Source of the DNA: Pectobacterium betavasculorum
Lineage (GTDB): Bacteria > Pseudomonadota > Gammaproteobacteria > Enterobacterales > Enterobacteriaceae
Direction: 5' to 3'
Assembly (NCBI RefSeq): GCF_000749845.1
Contig: NZ_JQHM01000007.1
Coordinates: forward strand, 62,001-126,000
DNA length: 64,000 nucleotides
Below the pieces are notes generated by a model, which was not told where the DNA came from, ran no database searches, and was given only the letters and a program-made list of their open reading frames with translations. A program made the translations under genes and the position numbers. Position 1 is the first letter of the stretch, and the number at the start of each line of letters is the position of its first letter. Positions 27,453 to 38,420 of the stretch are shown here, piece by piece.

Positions 27453-27815
27453 ATGAAAGAGCAGGAAAAAGCAGAGATCAAACGTCTTAGCGACCAATTG
27501 GATAAGCTGACGCATAAGCAGACCACGCTGCTGGCACAAGGTGACGCCGAAGCCATTGCCCTCAATCTGGAGGCCTGCGAGAAGCTAGTGGCTGAAATTG
27601 AGCGCCTGCGTAACGTGAGAGAACAGAAACTCAGCAAAGAAGCACAGAAATTGGCAAATCTACCTTTCAACCGTGCGATTACTAAAAAAGAGCAGGCTGA
27701 TATGGGAACGTTGAAGAAAAACGTTCGCGGTTTGGTGATTGTGCATCCGATGACGGCACTCGGTCGTGAGATGGGTTTAAAAGAGATGACAGGCTACGCG
27801 CCGAAACCGTTCTGA
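27453..27815 (+). CDS. yibL: YibL family ribosome-associated protein
   Basis: A 120-residue basic, coiled-coil-rich protein with the length of E. coli YibL. It starts [20 protein letters not shown] and ends [11 protein letters not shown]. YibL associates with ribosomes in E. coli; its precise role is unclear. The start at 27453 matches the family; upstream in-frame codons overlap the ERIC remnant. A strong terminator follows. Confidence 0.88.
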   Translation: MKEQEKAEIKRLSDQLDKLTHKQTTLLAQGDAEAIALNLEACEKLVAEIERLRNVREQKLSKEAQKLANLPFNRAITKKEQADMGTLKKNVRGLVIVHPMTALGREMGLKEMTGYAPKPF

Positions 27816-27878
27816 GGCCTTTTCTCTGCGCAGGGGGAGGATAGTGATGGACGAGTTATCGCGATTGATTCATTGATG

Positions 27879-27906
27879 AAGCCCCTGTTAAACAGGGGCT
27901 TTGTTT
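27879..27906 (+). terminator. Intrinsic terminator after yibL
   Basis: A stem of AAGCCCCTGTT/AACAGGGGCTT with a minimal loop is followed by TTGTTTTG. It also faces the convergent chemoreceptor gene. Confidence 0.8.
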
Positions 27907-27922
27907 TGTGCCGCTTTCGATA

Positions 27923-29815
27923 TTAGTTCGGTGCGTGCAGGCGTTGCGTTTGGTTATTAAACGCGATGCCAGCGGGGGTGTCATCATGCTGTGCATTAGC
28001 CAGACGGAAGACGGAAACGGCCTGCTTCAGCAGTCTTGCCTGCTCTTCCAGCGAGTCGGCGGCAGCAGAAGATTGTTCAACCAGCGCGGCGTTCTGCTGC
28101 GTGGTGCTATCCATTTCAACAATTGCCTGGCTAACCTGGCTAATTCCCCTGCTTTGCTCATCCGATGCGGTGGCAATTTCACCCATGATGTCATGCACCT
28201 GTGTGATAGAGGTGACGATGTCATTCATCGTTTTACCCGCGTTACCGACCAGTGTTGCACCGCGTGACACCTGATTAACAGATTCAGAGATCAGGCCTTC
28301 AATTTCCTTCGCCGCCTGTGAACTGCGCTGGGCAAGATTGCGCACTTCGCTAGCGACAACGGCAAAGCCACGGCCTTGTTCACCAGCGCGGGCGGCTTCT
28401 ACCGCGGCGTTTAATGCCAGAATGTTAGTCTGGAAGGCGATGCTGTTGATGACAGACGTGATTTCTGCAATACGCTTAGAACTGCTCTCAATCGCGGTCA
28501 TGGTTTGCACCACGTTATTCACCTGCTCGCCACCTTGTCTGGCGGTTTGGGAAGCGCTGATTGCCAGCTTGTTGGCCTGGTGTGCGTTATCGGCGTTTTG
28601 CTTAACCGTCGCGGTGAGCTGTTCCATGCTGGCGGCGGTTTGTTCAACGGCAGCAGCCTGTTGTTCGGTACGTGACGACAAATCTGTATTGCCCGCAACG
28701 ATCTCGCTGGATGCGTTAGAAATCTGGCTGACACCAACGCGAATGTCGTCGATCATATTGTGCAGGTTGTCGTTCATCTTCGACATTGCGCTCATCAACT
28801 GACCCAGCTCATCTTTACGGGTCGTATTGATAGACATGGTGAGATCGCCTGTCGCGATTTTTTCAGCCATGCTCAATGTATTGCCAAGTGGTGTGGTGAT
28901 CTGACGTGAAATGAACCAGGAAATCATCAGGCCAAGCAGTAACGTAATCAGCGTCGCGATGCTCATTTGCAGTATGGCACTGCGAATGTCTGCCTGTGAG
29001 GCGGCCAACTGATCGCTAAGCAGAGATTCAACAACAATATTCAGCTGTTCGGCAACAGCATGCATTTGCCCCGCCTGTGCCATTTCCTCATGATAGGCCG
29101 GCATATATGCCAACACTTGTTCTTCATAATTGTTCATGATCGTCAGAACCGGCGCCAGCGTTTCACGCTGTTCAGCAGACAGGCTCTGATATAGAAAGGT
29201 CAATGACGTTTGCGCCGCGTTGATGGAGTCTGTCAGTTTTTCTTCGGATTCTTTGTTGGTAGAAAGTAATAAACCGCGAACATGATAGCGAACGGCAATC
29301 AGTTTTTGGTTCAGGTCCGAAAGTAATAATTGAAGCGCAGTGCTGTTATTGTCTGCCTTTAACTGATCATTAAGCTGTAGCAGGGGCTTTTCCGTCGTTG
29401 ATATATTCCAGCTTTTTCTGACGGCGTCTTTAGCATTCACTGCATTAATATAACCTTTTTGTTTTTCCTGGTAGCTGGTAATTAATGTAGGGATATCGGC
29501 TATCTTCTTGGCGTCGCTTTCTGGCCAGTTAAATTCTTTTGCTTTTTCAGCGAGTTTACTGATATTGGCAATGTGCTCAATGTTCTTTTTTATATCATCA
29601 GGATTATAAGTGGTACCGTATAATGCACGGTAATATTTAGCCTGGTTAATTTCATCATTAATATTGTTGCTTAAATTAACTTTATCAATACTGCCTTTCA
29701 GCTCGCCTATATGCATAATACCCGCACCGGCAATCACCATGGTCATCAACAGAATCAGGAAAAAGCCTAATCCTAATTTTTTACCGACTTTTAGATTGTC
29801 AAAATTCATAGCCAT
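27923..29815 (-). CDS. Methyl-accepting chemotaxis protein
   Basis: A 630-residue transmembrane chemoreceptor. TM1 is at about residues 15-35 (LGLGFFLILLMTMVIAGAG). A roughly 250-residue periplasmic domain resembles a four-helix bundle. TM2 is near residue 290 (ATLITLLLGLMISWFISRQ), followed by a HAMP domain. The cytoplasmic signalling hairpin carries the invariant tip IAFQTNILALNAAVEAARAGE followed by GRGFAVVASEVRNLAQRS. There is no C-terminal NWETF tether, so it probably relies on other receptors for adaptation enzymes. The ATG at 29815 has GGTGGGA 5 bp before it. The ligand is unknown. Confidence 0.93.
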   Translation of the reverse strand: MAMNFDNLKVGKKLGLGFFLILLMTMVIAGAGIMHIGELKGSIDKVNLSNNINDEINQAKYYRALYGTTYNPDDIKKNIEHIANISKLAEKAKEFNWPESDAKKIADIPTLITSYQEKQKGYINAVNAKDAVRKSWNISTTEKPLLQLNDQLKADNNSTALQLLLSDLNQKLIAVRYHVRGLLLSTNKESEEKLTDSINAAQTSLTFLYQSLSAEQRETLAPVLTIMNNYEEQVLAYMPAYHEEMAQAGQMHAVAEQLNIVVESLLSDQLAASQADIRSAILQMSIATLITLLLGLMISWFISRQITTPLGNTLSMAEKIATGDLTMSINTTRKDELGQLMSAMSKMNDNLHNMIDDIRVGVSQISNASSEIVAGNTDLSSRTEQQAAAVEQTAASMEQLTATVKQNADNAHQANKLAISASQTARQGGEQVNNVVQTMTAIESSSKRIAEITSVINSIAFQTNILALNAAVEAARAGEQGRGFAVVASEVRNLAQRSSQAAKEIEGLISESVNQVSRGATLVGNAGKTMNDIVTSITQVHDIMGEIATASDEQSRGISQVSQAIVEMDSTTQQNAALVEQSSAAADSLEEQARLLKQAVSVFRLANAQHDDTPAGIAFNNQTQRLHAPN

Positions 29816-30116
29816 CAAATCCCACCACTCTATCCTATTGAGTCAAATTCACTATCCTGATGCACACTTGATGAGCGCTGTTAGCATCCCGGATTACCGC
29901 TTGCCAGGCCTGTCACTGCAAAAAAACATGATAAAAACCCGCAGTAGATATCGGCACTTTACTCTGAAACTTTACGCATCGCCTGTTTTTCGGGTCTGAA
30001 GTCTGCATGCGACCAGAAATGAATAAACCGTGTGAGCGCACCGCTATTCGAGCGTGCGGGGTGATGGGGAAGAGCGAGAAGAGGAGCGGACAATACAAGG
30101 TGAAATATAATAAAAA

Positions 30117-30143
30117 ACTGGAATAACAACGTGTTATTCCAGT
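30117..30143 (-). terminator. sodA terminator
   Basis: A perfect 12-bp stem ACTGGAATAACA/TGTTATTCCAGT with a 3-base loop is followed on the minus strand by TTTTTATTATA. A second smaller hairpin (GCCTGAT-GGT-ATCAGGC, 30166-30182) lies between it and the sodA stop codon. Confidence 0.8.
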
Positions 30144-30192
30144 CTCTATTCAAACGCAGAAGGAGCCTGATGGTATCAGGCATCCAACGGTT

Positions 30193-30819
30193 TTATTTTT
30201 TCGCGCTAGCGAAGCGAGCTGCGGCTTCGTCCCAGTTCAGCACGTTCCAGAAGGCTTTAGCGTAATCTGGGCGGCGGTTTTGGAATTTCAGGTAGTAAGC
30301 GTGTTCCCATACGTCCAGACCGACGATTGGGTAGCCAGAGGCACCAGAAATTGCTTCACCCATCAGCGGGCTGTCTTGGTTTGCCGTAGAAACGACAGCC
30401 AGTTTGCCGTCGTCTTTCAGTACCAGCCAAGCCCAGCCAGAACCGAAGCGAGTTGCTGCTGCTTGCTCAAATTTTTCTTTAAACGCATCGACGCTACCGA
30501 AATCACGTTCGATTGCCGCTTTCAGATCGCCAGTCAGCGTAGTCCCTAATTTCAGGCCTTTCCAGAACAGGCTGTGGTTAGCGTGCCCGCCAGCGTTGTT
30601 ACGCAGTGCTGTTTTTTTCTCAGCAGGGACTTTATCCAGTTGAGCGATCAGCTCTTCAACAGACAATTTAGCCAGCTCAGGCAGAGATTCCAGCGCGGCA
30701 TTAGCATTATTGACGTAAGCCTGATGGTGTTTGGAATGGTGAATTTCCATCGTTTCTTTGTCGAAATGCGGTTCCAGTGCGTCATAAGCATAAGGCAGCG
30801 ATGGCAGTGAATAACTCAT
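30193..30819 (-). CDS. sodA: Manganese superoxide dismutase
   Basis: A 208-residue cytoplasmic Mn-type superoxide dismutase beginning [19 protein letters not shown], nearly identical to E. coli SodA. Metal ligands are visible in [12 protein letters not shown] (first His), [10 protein letters not shown] (second His) and [11 protein letters not shown] (Asp and third His). The GGHANH and GSGWAWLVL context is that of the Mn/Fe SOD family. A Fur-box-like site lies upstream, consistent with iron control. Confidence 0.97.
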   Translation of the reverse strand: MSYSLPSLPYAYDALEPHFDKETMEIHHSKHHQAYVNNANAALESLPELAKLSVEELIAQLDKVPAEKKTALRNNAGGHANHSLFWKGLKLGTTLTGDLKAAIERDFGSVDAFKEKFEQAAATRFGSGWAWLVLKDDGKLAVVSTANQDSPLMGEAISGASGYPIVGLDVWEHAYYLKFQNRRPDYAKAFWNVLNWDEAAARFASAKK

Positions 30820-30905
30820 GTTTAGCATCTCCTTGGTAAAAAAAATGTTACGGTACTGTTCTATGAGTGCCGCGTAAGCAATACGTTCATTATAGTTAAT
30901 TAAAT

Positions 30906-30925
30906 GATATTGAAAATGATTATTC
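30906..30925. promoter_or_regulatory. Candidate Fur box upstream of sodA
   Basis: GATATTGAAAATGATTATTC matches the repeated GATAAT hexamers of the Fur consensus at most positions. It lies about 90 bp upstream of the sodA start. Fur control of sodA is established in E. coli; here it is inferred. Confidence 0.55.
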
Positions 30926-31012
30926 TCGAGCTGATGTCGTGATTCAGATTGCTTTACTTCATGATAACAAACGCTTATGTCGTTATTGCACTATGTAAAA
31001 ACAAATTAATCT

Positions 31013-31057
31013 ATACTCGTGATACTTCAAGCTGCCTGTGCGTTGGCTGCGTGCCAT
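31013..31057. repeat. Truncated ERIC element (left end only)
   Basis: ATACTCGTGATACTTCAAGC and the following TGCCTGTGCGTTGGCTGC match the terminus of the full ERIC copies, but the rest of the element is absent. It lies directly beyond the fdhD stop codon. Confidence 0.6.
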
Positions 31058-31078
31058 CGCGATCCTGACGGCAGTGGT

Positions 31079-31924
31079 TTACTCGCTTAGGCGCTGCGGA
31101 TGTGTGTAGATAGTCGCCTGTCCCGGTCGACAAAAACCGACCAGCGTCAGATTGCAGCGCTGTGCAACTTCTACAGCCAGCGAGGTTGCCGCCGAGACGG
31201 CAAACAAGATTTCTACGCCACACATAGCGGATTTTTGCACCATTTCATAGCTGGCCCGGCTGGAAACCAGTGCGGCACCCTGTTGCCACCCTTGTTTTGC
31301 CCGGGCACCAAGCAATTTATCCAGTGCGACATGGCGGCCGACATCTTCGCTTCCCCCTGATAGTGTGCCATCTGGTGCTATCCAGCTTGCGGCGTGAGTG
31401 CAGCCAGTCATTTGACCGATCTTCTGCACATCACGCAGACGTACTAGCGCATTTTCAAGTTTGCTGAGAGAAAATGCCTGTGTGAAGGGCAAAGGAGTGA
31501 CTGGTTTGCCGATTTCTGCAAGCTGCTCTACACCACATACACCGCATCCTGTGCGGCCATCCATCGCCCGACGCCGCTCTTTTAGCCCAGCAAAGCGTCG
31601 GCTGGAAAGCTCAATGTGAACTTCAATGCCGTTACAGGCGGGCTGCACATCAATGCCGTAAATATCTGCCGGTGATTGAATAATGCCTTCGGATAAGGAA
31701 AACCCGAGGGCGAATTGTTGCAACTCCTTCGGTGATGCCATCATGACGACATGCGAGATACCGTTATAAACCAGCGCCACGGGCACCTCTTCCGCTAGCC
31801 AGTCAGACTGTGGCTGATGCAGCGAGTCGGGATGATAGACCGGATGTTGCGTTGCGCCTTCGAGGACGGCATCCGCTTGTGAATGAACCCCTTTCACCTG
31901 AAATACCTGCATGTTAGTAACCAT
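31079..31924 (-). CDS. fdhD: Formate dehydrogenase sulfurtransferase FdhD
   Basis: A 281-residue protein that passes sulfur from IscS to the molybdenum cofactor of formate dehydrogenases. The loop with the conserved sulfur-carrying cysteines is [11 protein letters not shown] (Cys127, Cys130). Other family motifs are [33 protein letters not shown], and [14 protein letters not shown] followed by [15 protein letters not shown]. The start is set at the ATG at 31924, because an earlier codon lies within the adjacent ERIC element; the ATG at 31912 is also possible. No formate dehydrogenase gene is in the window. Confidence 0.93.
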   Translation of the reverse strand: MVTNMQVFQVKGVHSQADAVLEGATQHPVYHPDSLHQPQSDWLAEEVPVALVYNGISHVVMMASPKELQQFALGFSLSEGIIQSPADIYGIDVQPACNGIEVHIELSSRRFAGLKERRRAMDGRTGCGVCGVEQLAEIGKPVTPLPFTQAFSLSKLENALVRLRDVQKIGQMTGCTHAASWIAPDGTLSGGSEDVGRHVALDKLLGARAKQGWQQGAALVSSRASYEMVQKSAMCGVEILFAVSAATSLAVEVAQRCNLTLVGFCRPGQATIYTHPQRLSE

Positions 31925-31940
31925 AGAAATTAAAAGTATT

Positions 31941-32214
<274 letters not shown>

Positions 32215-32455
32215 CTCGCTGCGCCAGAAGGGATGCGAATTTTTCTCCAGGAACAGCGAGCGTGCTCGCATAGCAATATGTATTTTTCCTGTAACAGGAA
32301 AGAAACTGTGCGTTAACTCGAAGAGTTGTCTTCTTCTCTGCCTGAACCCTATCGCTAACCCCATACCCCGTATAGGCTTAATGTAGCTGCTTACTGCTTG
32401 CCTCTTTTCTTCACTGCGGCATGGCCGCTCATTCGGAAATGAAAAGGAGACTGAA

Positions 32456-33991
32456 ATGGCACACGATAATCTCGAAGGTCGATCCGAGTTTGGCGAAGTC
32501 GGTTCTCTCAATCTGAAAAAACGCTATGACAATTTTATCGGCGGAGCGTGGGTTCCACCTGATGCTGGTCAGTATTTTGTCAATTTAACCCCCGTAACTG
32601 GCCAACCTATGTGTGAAGTAGCCAGTTCGTCAACGCGAGATATTGATTACGCGCTGGATGCTGCCCATAAGGTAAAAGCGGAATGGGGAGGGCTGTCGGT
32701 GCAGGAACGCGCATTGGTACTTAACCGAATCGCTGATCGGATGGAGCAAAATCTTGAACTGTTGGCGCAGATAGAAACCTGGGATAACGGTAAGCCGATA
32801 CGTGAAACCAGCGGGGCGGATGTGCCGCTGGCGATTGACCATTTTCGCTATTTTGCAGCCTGTATCCGAGCGCAAGAGGGGGCAATTAGCGAAATTGATG
32901 GCGATACCGTGGCCTATCATTTTCATGAACCTCTCGGCGTTGTCGGGCAAATCATTCCCTGGAATTTCCCGCTGTTGATGGCCTGTTGGAAGATGGCGCC
33001 TGCACTGGCCGCCGGTAACTGTATTGTGCTGAAACCCGCCAAACTGACGCCGATGTCGGTGCTGATTTTGATGGAGCTGATTCAGGATCTGCTGCCGCCG
33101 GGCGTCATTAATGTCGTTAATGGGTCGGGAAGCGAAATTGGTGAATATCTGGCTACGTCAAAACGCGTCGCGAAAGTCGCATTCACCGGGTCGACCGAGG
33201 TGGGCCAGCAGATCATGAGCTATGCGGCGCAGAACGTGACGCCAGTAACGCTGGAGCTGGGCGGTAAATCGCCGAACATTTTCTTTGCCGACGTGATGGA
33301 TAAGGAAGATAGCTTCTTTGATAAAGCGCTCGAAGGTTTCACGCTGTTTGCCTTCAATCAGGGAGAGGTTTGCACCTGTCCGAGCCGCGCGCTGGTGCAG
33401 GAATCTATCTATGAGCGCTTTATGGAACGTGCAATCAAGCGCGTTGAGGCTATCCGTATCGGTAACCCGCTGGACAGCAAAACCATGATGGGCGCACAGG
33501 TGTCAGCAGGCCAGCTTGACACCATCCTTAACTATATTGATATCGGTAAGAAAGAGGGCGCACGTGTGCTCACGGGCGGCCAGCGTAAGGCGATGCCGGG
33601 CGGGCTGTCGGAAGGCTACTACCTGGAGCCGACGATATTGTTCGGTAAAAACAGTATGCGCGTCTTCCAAGAGGAGATTTTCGGTCCGGTGCTGGCGGTA
33701 ACAACGTTCAAAACCATGGATGACGCGCTGGAGATAGCCAACGATACGGAATACGGCTTGGGCGCAGGTGTATGGAGCCGTAACGGTAACATCGCTTACC
33801 GAATGGGGCGCGGTATTCAGGCGGGTCGGGTTTGGACCAACTGTTATCACGCCTATCCCGCACATGCCGCGTTTGGGGGCTATAAGCAGTCCGGTATCGG
33901 GCGCGAGAATCATAAAATGATGCTGGATCATTATCAGCAAACCAAGTGCCTGTTGGTGAGTTACTCTGATAAGCCAATGGGGCTGTTCTAA
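32456..33991 (+). CDS. aldB: Aldehyde dehydrogenase AldB
   Basis: A 511-residue NAD(P)-dependent aldehyde dehydrogenase, colinear with E. coli AldB (512 residues). It has [13 protein letters not shown]-type N-terminus, [20 protein letters not shown] for cofactor binding, the catalytic glutamate in [11 protein letters not shown] and the catalytic cysteine in [13 protein letters not shown]. It ends SDKPMGLF as in E. coli. AldB oxidises acetaldehyde and related aldehydes in stationary phase. AAGGAGAC precedes the start. Confidence 0.95.
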   Translation: MAHDNLEGRSEFGEVGSLNLKKRYDNFIGGAWVPPDAGQYFVNLTPVTGQPMCEVASSSTRDIDYALDAAHKVKAEWGGLSVQERALVLNRIADRMEQNLELLAQIETWDNGKPIRETSGADVPLAIDHFRYFAACIRAQEGAISEIDGDTVAYHFHEPLGVVGQIIPWNFPLLMACWKMAPALAAGNCIVLKPAKLTPMSVLILMELIQDLLPPGVINVVNGSGSEIGEYLATSKRVAKVAFTGSTEVGQQIMSYAAQNVTPVTLELGGKSPNIFFADVMDKEDSFFDKALEGFTLFAFNQGEVCTCPSRALVQESIYERFMERAIKRVEAIRIGNPLDSKTMMGAQVSAGQLDTILNYIDIGKKEGARVLTGGQRKAMPGGLSEGYYLEPTILFGKNSMRVFQEEIFGPVLAVTTFKTMDDALEIANDTEYGLGAGVWSRNGNIAYRMGRGIQAGRVWTNCYHAYPAHAAFGGYKQSGIGRENHKMMLDHYQQTKCLLVSYSDKPMGLF

Positions 33992-34198
33992 CAGCACACT
34001 TCCTTAAAACCCTGCGCGCCTGCCAATGCGGGTGGGTGCGCAGGCATAGCGTAAATCGATGCGAGCTTTCCGTGTTAATGCGTCCTGAGCACTCAGATTT
34101 GCCCGATTGTTAGTCGCTGATTCTTGATAGTTGATTGTGCCGGCGCTTAACAACGGCTACGATATTTTGAATAGCGCTTTGCTTTCAAGAGGTTGTGC

Positions 34199-35191
34199 AT
34201 GAAGGATAAGATCGGCTGGATTGATAACCTGCGGGCGCTGGCCTGCATGATGGTCGTTCTGATTCATAGCACAACTTACTCTATTACTGCGGGTGGCACA
34301 CCGGGCGACGGGCATTGGGATGTGGCGAATGTCCTGAACTCTGCTTCGCGCGTCTGCGTCCCGTTGTTTTTTATGATCTCGGGCTATTTATTCTTTGGTG
34401 AACGCAGTGCGGGGAAAAAACATTTCCTGCGTATCGGCTTATGTCTGCTTTTTTATAGTACGGTCGCGTTGATCTATATTGCGACGCTCACGCCGATTAA
34501 TGGCTTGAATTCATTACACCATGCGCTGCAAAAACCGATCTTTTATCACTTATGGTTTTTCTACGCCATTATCGTGATTTACCTGCTCTCCCCACTTATT
34601 ACAATCAAGCCAGTATCGGGTAAATATTTAGCGGTCTTGATTATCTTATTAGCTGTTGTCGCCAATCCTAATACGGGGCGTGTGGGGTTTGAAGGCTTTA
34701 AATTACTGCCTGTTAATCTCTATATTTACGGCGATACGTTTTACTACGTGCTGTATGCCGCGCTGGGGCGCGCGTTGGGCATGTTGGACGTGCCAAAGAA
34801 AGTCGTGCTGGCCGCTATCCCCTTCTTTATCGCGTGTGTCGCGCTGATTGCAATGGGGACGAAGCACCACACATTGTTGAACGATACGTTTACCCAGACG
34901 TTTTATATCTACTGTGGCCCATTGGTGTTTCTGGCCGCGGTCAGCCTGCTGGTGGTGTTTAAGAATTACTTTAGCCAGCGGGTTTTACCGGGGTTTGCCA
35001 CCATTTCGCGTCATTCGCTGGCGATTTACGGTTTTCACGCGTTGATCATTCACTATCTGCGTACACATGATGTCGCGTTGCCGTCCCCCCCTGTTCTCGA
35101 TATTTTCTCTGTCTTCGCCATCGCGCTGGCTGGCAGCTTGCTGCTTTCGATGGCGCTACAGAAGATTGATGTGCGGCGCTGGGTGAGTTGA
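34199..35191 (+). CDS. wecH: O-acetyltransferase WecH (acyltransferase 3 family)
   Basis: A 330-residue integral membrane acyltransferase with about ten helices, matching E. coli YiaH/WecH: IGWIDNLRALACMMVVLIHS with the active-site His at its end, NSASRVCVPLFFMISGYLFFGERS, KPIFYHLWFFYAIIVIYLLSPL and SRHSLAIYGFHALIIHYLRT. In E. coli it O-acetylates enterobacterial common antigen. The ATG at 34199 is preferred to a TTG two codons upstream because an AGAGG site precedes it. Confidence 0.9.
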   Translation: MKDKIGWIDNLRALACMMVVLIHSTTYSITAGGTPGDGHWDVANVLNSASRVCVPLFFMISGYLFFGERSAGKKHFLRIGLCLLFYSTVALIYIATLTPINGLNSLHHALQKPIFYHLWFFYAIIVIYLLSPLITIKPVSGKYLAVLIILLAVVANPNTGRVGFEGFKLLPVNLYIYGDTFYYVLYAALGRALGMLDVPKKVVLAAIPFFIACVALIAMGTKHHTLLNDTFTQTFYIYCGPLVFLAAVSLLVVFKNYFSQRVLPGFATISRHSLAIYGFHALIIHYLRTHDVALPSPPVLDIFSVFAIALAGSLLLSMALQKIDVRRWVS

Positions 35192-35221
35192 CGGTTCGCC
35201 CAGCTTATCGGACTAACGGTG

Positions 35222-36679
35222 CTACATCAGCGGACTAAGCTGTTGATAGAGCGTTTTAAATATACGCCTCCGCTCGGCATAGTCGGCGTGGTGCTGGCTG
35301 TTCGGCTGATGAACCTGCTCCAGCGGTAGCGGTGGCAAGAGTTCTGCTAGTGGCGTATGGGGATGCATAGCAATTTGCGCCAGACGGGCAGCACCAAGCG
35401 CAGGGCCGACATCCCCCCCCGTGCGGTATTCCAGCGTTTGACCACTGATATCTGCCAATATTTGCCGCCAATAGGCGCTACGTGTACCACCACCAATTAG
35501 CGTGATGCTATCGGGCTTCAGCCCAGTCATGTGCAGCGCGTCCATCCCGTCAGCCAGTGCAAATCCCACACCTTCCAGTACCGCTTTTGCCAGCTCTACG
35601 CGGCCATGTTGGTGGGTCAGCCCCCAGAATGCGCCTTTGGCATCGGGATTATTGTGTGGCGTACGCTCGCCGGAAAGATAGGGTAAGAACCACACTGGTG
35701 TTATTGAGTCATCAACTGGCGTCGAGGCGATTTCCTGCAACAGCGTGGACACGCTCTCGGCCTGTGTCAGGTGGGCGACCCAGTCGAGGCAAGATGCTGC
35801 GCTTAACATTACGGACATCAGGTGCCAGGTATTCGGCAGTGCGTGACAGAAGCTATGGACGGCATGCTGAGGATTGCTGAGAAAGCCGTCGCTGACGGCG
35901 AAGTAAACGCCGGATGTACCGAGAGACAGCATCGCCTGACCGGTTTTATACAGCCCGACGCCAATCGCGCCTGCTGCGTTATCTCCACCGCCAGCAATAA
36001 CGGGGATGGGTTCCATACCCCAACGACTGGCGATGTCAGGTCGCAGATAGCCGGTAATTTGGCTGCCTTCATACAGCGTGGGCATATGCTCGCGGCTCAG
36101 CGAGCAAGCTTCCAGTAGAGCGTCGCTCCAATCTCGTTTGGCAACGTCCAGCCAAAGGGTTCCTGCCGCATCGGACATATCGCTGGCGAATTCCCCTGTC
36201 AGACGCCAGCGCAGATAGTCTTTTGGCAGCAGGACCTTGTCGATTTGGCGAAAGATAGCGTTTTCGTTTTCCTGTACCCATTTTAGTTTGGGGGCAGTAA
36301 AGCCCGGCATCATCAGGTTGCCGGTAATCTGGCGCGATGTCGGCACCAACTGTTCCAGCGACCGGCATTGTGCTGCGCTGCGCCCGTCATTCCAGAGGAT
36401 CGCAGGTCGTAGCACGTTCTGGTGGGCGTCCAGCAAGGTCGCCCCGTGCATTTGCCCGGTTAACCCCAGCGCTTTCACGCCGCGAAGGTTGTGTGTTGCT
36501 GCCAATGCTTGTAACGCTTGATCGGTTGCCTGCCACCAGTCTTCAGGTGCTTGCTCCGACCAAAGTGGATGTGGACGAGAAATGCTCAGCGCGGCGCTAT
36601 GGCTGGCAATCACCTCGCCTGCTTCATCCAGCAGGATGGCTTTAACACCGGAAGTGCCCAGATCAATACCGATATACAT
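35222..36679 (-). CDS. xylB: Xylulokinase
   Basis: A 485-residue FGGY-family sugar kinase that phosphorylates D-xylulose to xylulose-5-phosphate. It starts MYIGIDLGTSGVKAILLDE (phosphate-1 motif) and contains GLTGQMHGATLLD, AILWNDGRS, the catalytic-base region SDAAGTLWLDV, GGGDNAAGAIGVG and the C-terminal LIGGGTRSAYWRQILADI followed by GPALGAARLA. It lies 66 bp after xylA, in the usual xylAB order. Confidence 0.96.
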   Translation of the reverse strand: MYIGIDLGTSGVKAILLDEAGEVIASHSAALSISRPHPLWSEQAPEDWWQATDQALQALAATHNLRGVKALGLTGQMHGATLLDAHQNVLRPAILWNDGRSAAQCRSLEQLVPTSRQITGNLMMPGFTAPKLKWVQENENAIFRQIDKVLLPKDYLRWRLTGEFASDMSDAAGTLWLDVAKRDWSDALLEACSLSREHMPTLYEGSQITGYLRPDIASRWGMEPIPVIAGGGDNAAGAIGVGLYKTGQAMLSLGTSGVYFAVSDGFLSNPQHAVHSFCHALPNTWHLMSVMLSAASCLDWVAHLTQAESVSTLLQEIASTPVDDSITPVWFLPYLSGERTPHNNPDAKGAFWGLTHQHGRVELAKAVLEGVGFALADGMDALHMTGLKPDSITLIGGGTRSAYWRQILADISGQTLEYRTGGDVGPALGAARLAQIAMHPHTPLAELLPPLPLEQVHQPNSQHHADYAERRRIFKTLYQQLSPLM

Positions 36680-36745
36680 AGTCGCTCCTGATAACCTCGT
36701 GCTACGGCAGTTTTTTAACCTGCCGTAGCAGGTATGAGTACCGTT

Positions 36746-38065
36746 TTAGCCAAATAGGTGGCGGTTAACCATATTTTCCAGCAATTCCTGCTGGCCACTC
36801 TGGTGCTGTGGAGCAAGCTGGTGGCTTTCCGCATACTGGGCAAGTGATTCCAGAGACGCGTTGCCTTGCAGAATTTGCTGGCCCAGTTCTCCGTTCCAGC
36901 CCGCATAGCGCTTAGCAACAAGCTGATTGAGCTTATCATCCTCAATCATTCTGGCAGCAGCCTTGAGCGCCAGTGCCATCGTATCCATCGCGCCGATATG
37001 GGCATGGAAAAGGTCATAGCGATCGGTGCTCTGGCGACGGACTTTGGCATCAAAGTTTAGACCGCCCGTCGTGAAGCCGCCCGCCTTAAGAATTTCATAC
37101 ATGATCAGCGCGTTCTCTTCCACGCTGTTAGGGAACTGATCGGTGTCCCAGCCAAGCTGAGGGTCGCCGCGATTGGCATCGACCGATCCGAAAACGCCCA
37201 GCGCGACAGCGGTGGCGATTTCATGATGGAATGAATGCCCAGCGAGCGTAGCGTGGTTGGCTTCCACGTTGACTTTAATCTCTTTCTCCAGCCCAAACTG
37301 TTTCAGGAAGCCATAAACGGTGGCGACATCGTAATCGTACTGATGTTTGGTCGGCTCCTGCGGCTTCGGTTCAATAAGCAGTGTGCCCTGAAAACCGGTT
37401 TTGTGTTTATGCTCGACGACCATTTGCATGAAACGGCCAATCTGTTTGCGTTCCTGACGCAGGTCGGTATTGAGCAGGGTTTCATACCCTTCGCGTCCGC
37501 CCCATAGTACATAGTTTTCACCGCCTAGCTTTTTCGTCGCGTTCATTGCCGTGAACACCTGCGTGGCCGCCCAGGCAAACACCTCTGGGTCAGGGCTGGT
37601 GGCCGCACCTGCGCCATAGCGTGGATTGGTGAAACAGTTGGCGGTGCCCCACAGCAGCTTCACGCCGCTATCTTGCTGCTTTTCCGCTAACACATCGGTG
37701 ATCACGGCAAAGTTATGCAGATACTCTTTCAGCGAGTTCCCTTCCGGCGCGACATCAACATCATGAAAGCAGTAGTAAGGCACGCTTAGCTTTTGAAAAA
37801 ATTCGAATGCGATGTCCGCTTTGCGCTTCGCCAGCTCCAACGCGTCGCCGGACTGTTGCCACGGTCGGGCAAAGGAGCCGACGCCAAACATATCCGCGCC
37901 GTTCCAGCAGAACGTGTGCCAATACGCAACGGCAAAACGCAAATGGTCCGCCATACGTTTACCGAGAATTTCCTGATCGGGGTTGTAGTGGCGAAAGGCG
38001 AAGGGATTATTGCTTTGGCTACCTTCATAACGGACTTTTTCGATCTGTTCAAAATAAGCTTGCAT
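36746..38065 (-). CDS. xylA: Xylose isomerase
   Basis: A 439-residue enzyme that converts D-xylose to D-xylulose. It starts [20 protein letters not shown] as E. coli XylA and contains the catalytic His/Asp pair in [13 protein letters not shown], the metal ligands around [18 protein letters not shown] and [17 protein letters not shown], and [15 protein letters not shown]. The upstream open frame is ignored because the family starts at MQAYFE. It is divergent from xylFGH. Confidence 0.97.
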   Translation of the reverse strand: MQAYFEQIEKVRYEGSQSNNPFAFRHYNPDQEILGKRMADHLRFAVAYWHTFCWNGADMFGVGSFARPWQQSGDALELAKRKADIAFEFFQKLSVPYYCFHDVDVAPEGNSLKEYLHNFAVITDVLAEKQQDSGVKLLWGTANCFTNPRYGAGAATSPDPEVFAWAATQVFTAMNATKKLGGENYVLWGGREGYETLLNTDLRQERKQIGRFMQMVVEHKHKTGFQGTLLIEPKPQEPTKHQYDYDVATVYGFLKQFGLEKEIKVNVEANHATLAGHSFHHEIATAVALGVFGSVDANRGDPQLGWDTDQFPNSVEENALIMYEILKAGGFTTGGLNFDAKVRRQSTDRYDLFHAHIGAMDTMALALKAAARMIEDDKLNQLVAKRYAGWNGELGQQILQGNASLESLAQYAESHQLAPQHQSGQQELLENMVNRHLFG

Positions 38066-38420
38066 TGTTAACTCCTTAGAAACCATCCAGACGGAAGAGA
38101 CGGTAATGTGATTAATTTTCGGAGTGGATGAACGTTTCCTCAATTACGTTATTTCACACTGAAATTCAGAGAATTATTAAATGTGCGCTGTGTCGCAAAA
38201 ATAACGGTGTTTTAACCTGAATGCGCTTCGCAATATGTAACAACGTGAAGAGGTGACTCGACAATAAAATATGACCCGTATCAAAAAACGGAAATTAAAC
38301 CAAAAAACATAATTGGAGGATAAAAATCTGTAATTGATGGGGGGATGCTTAGCGATAATACTCATCTGGCAATTGCGAGTGGAGTCTTAGGCCCTGCATT
38401 TTAAATAAAAAAGGTACGCT
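38066..38420. promoter_or_regulatory. xylA-xylF divergent control region
   Basis: This 355-bp region separates the divergent xylAB and xylFGHR units and should hold both promoters and the XylR and CRP sites, as in E. coli. I cannot assign individual XylR or CRP sites with confidence. The A-rich stretch near 38283-38330 may be a bendable element. No gene is seen. Confidence 0.5.
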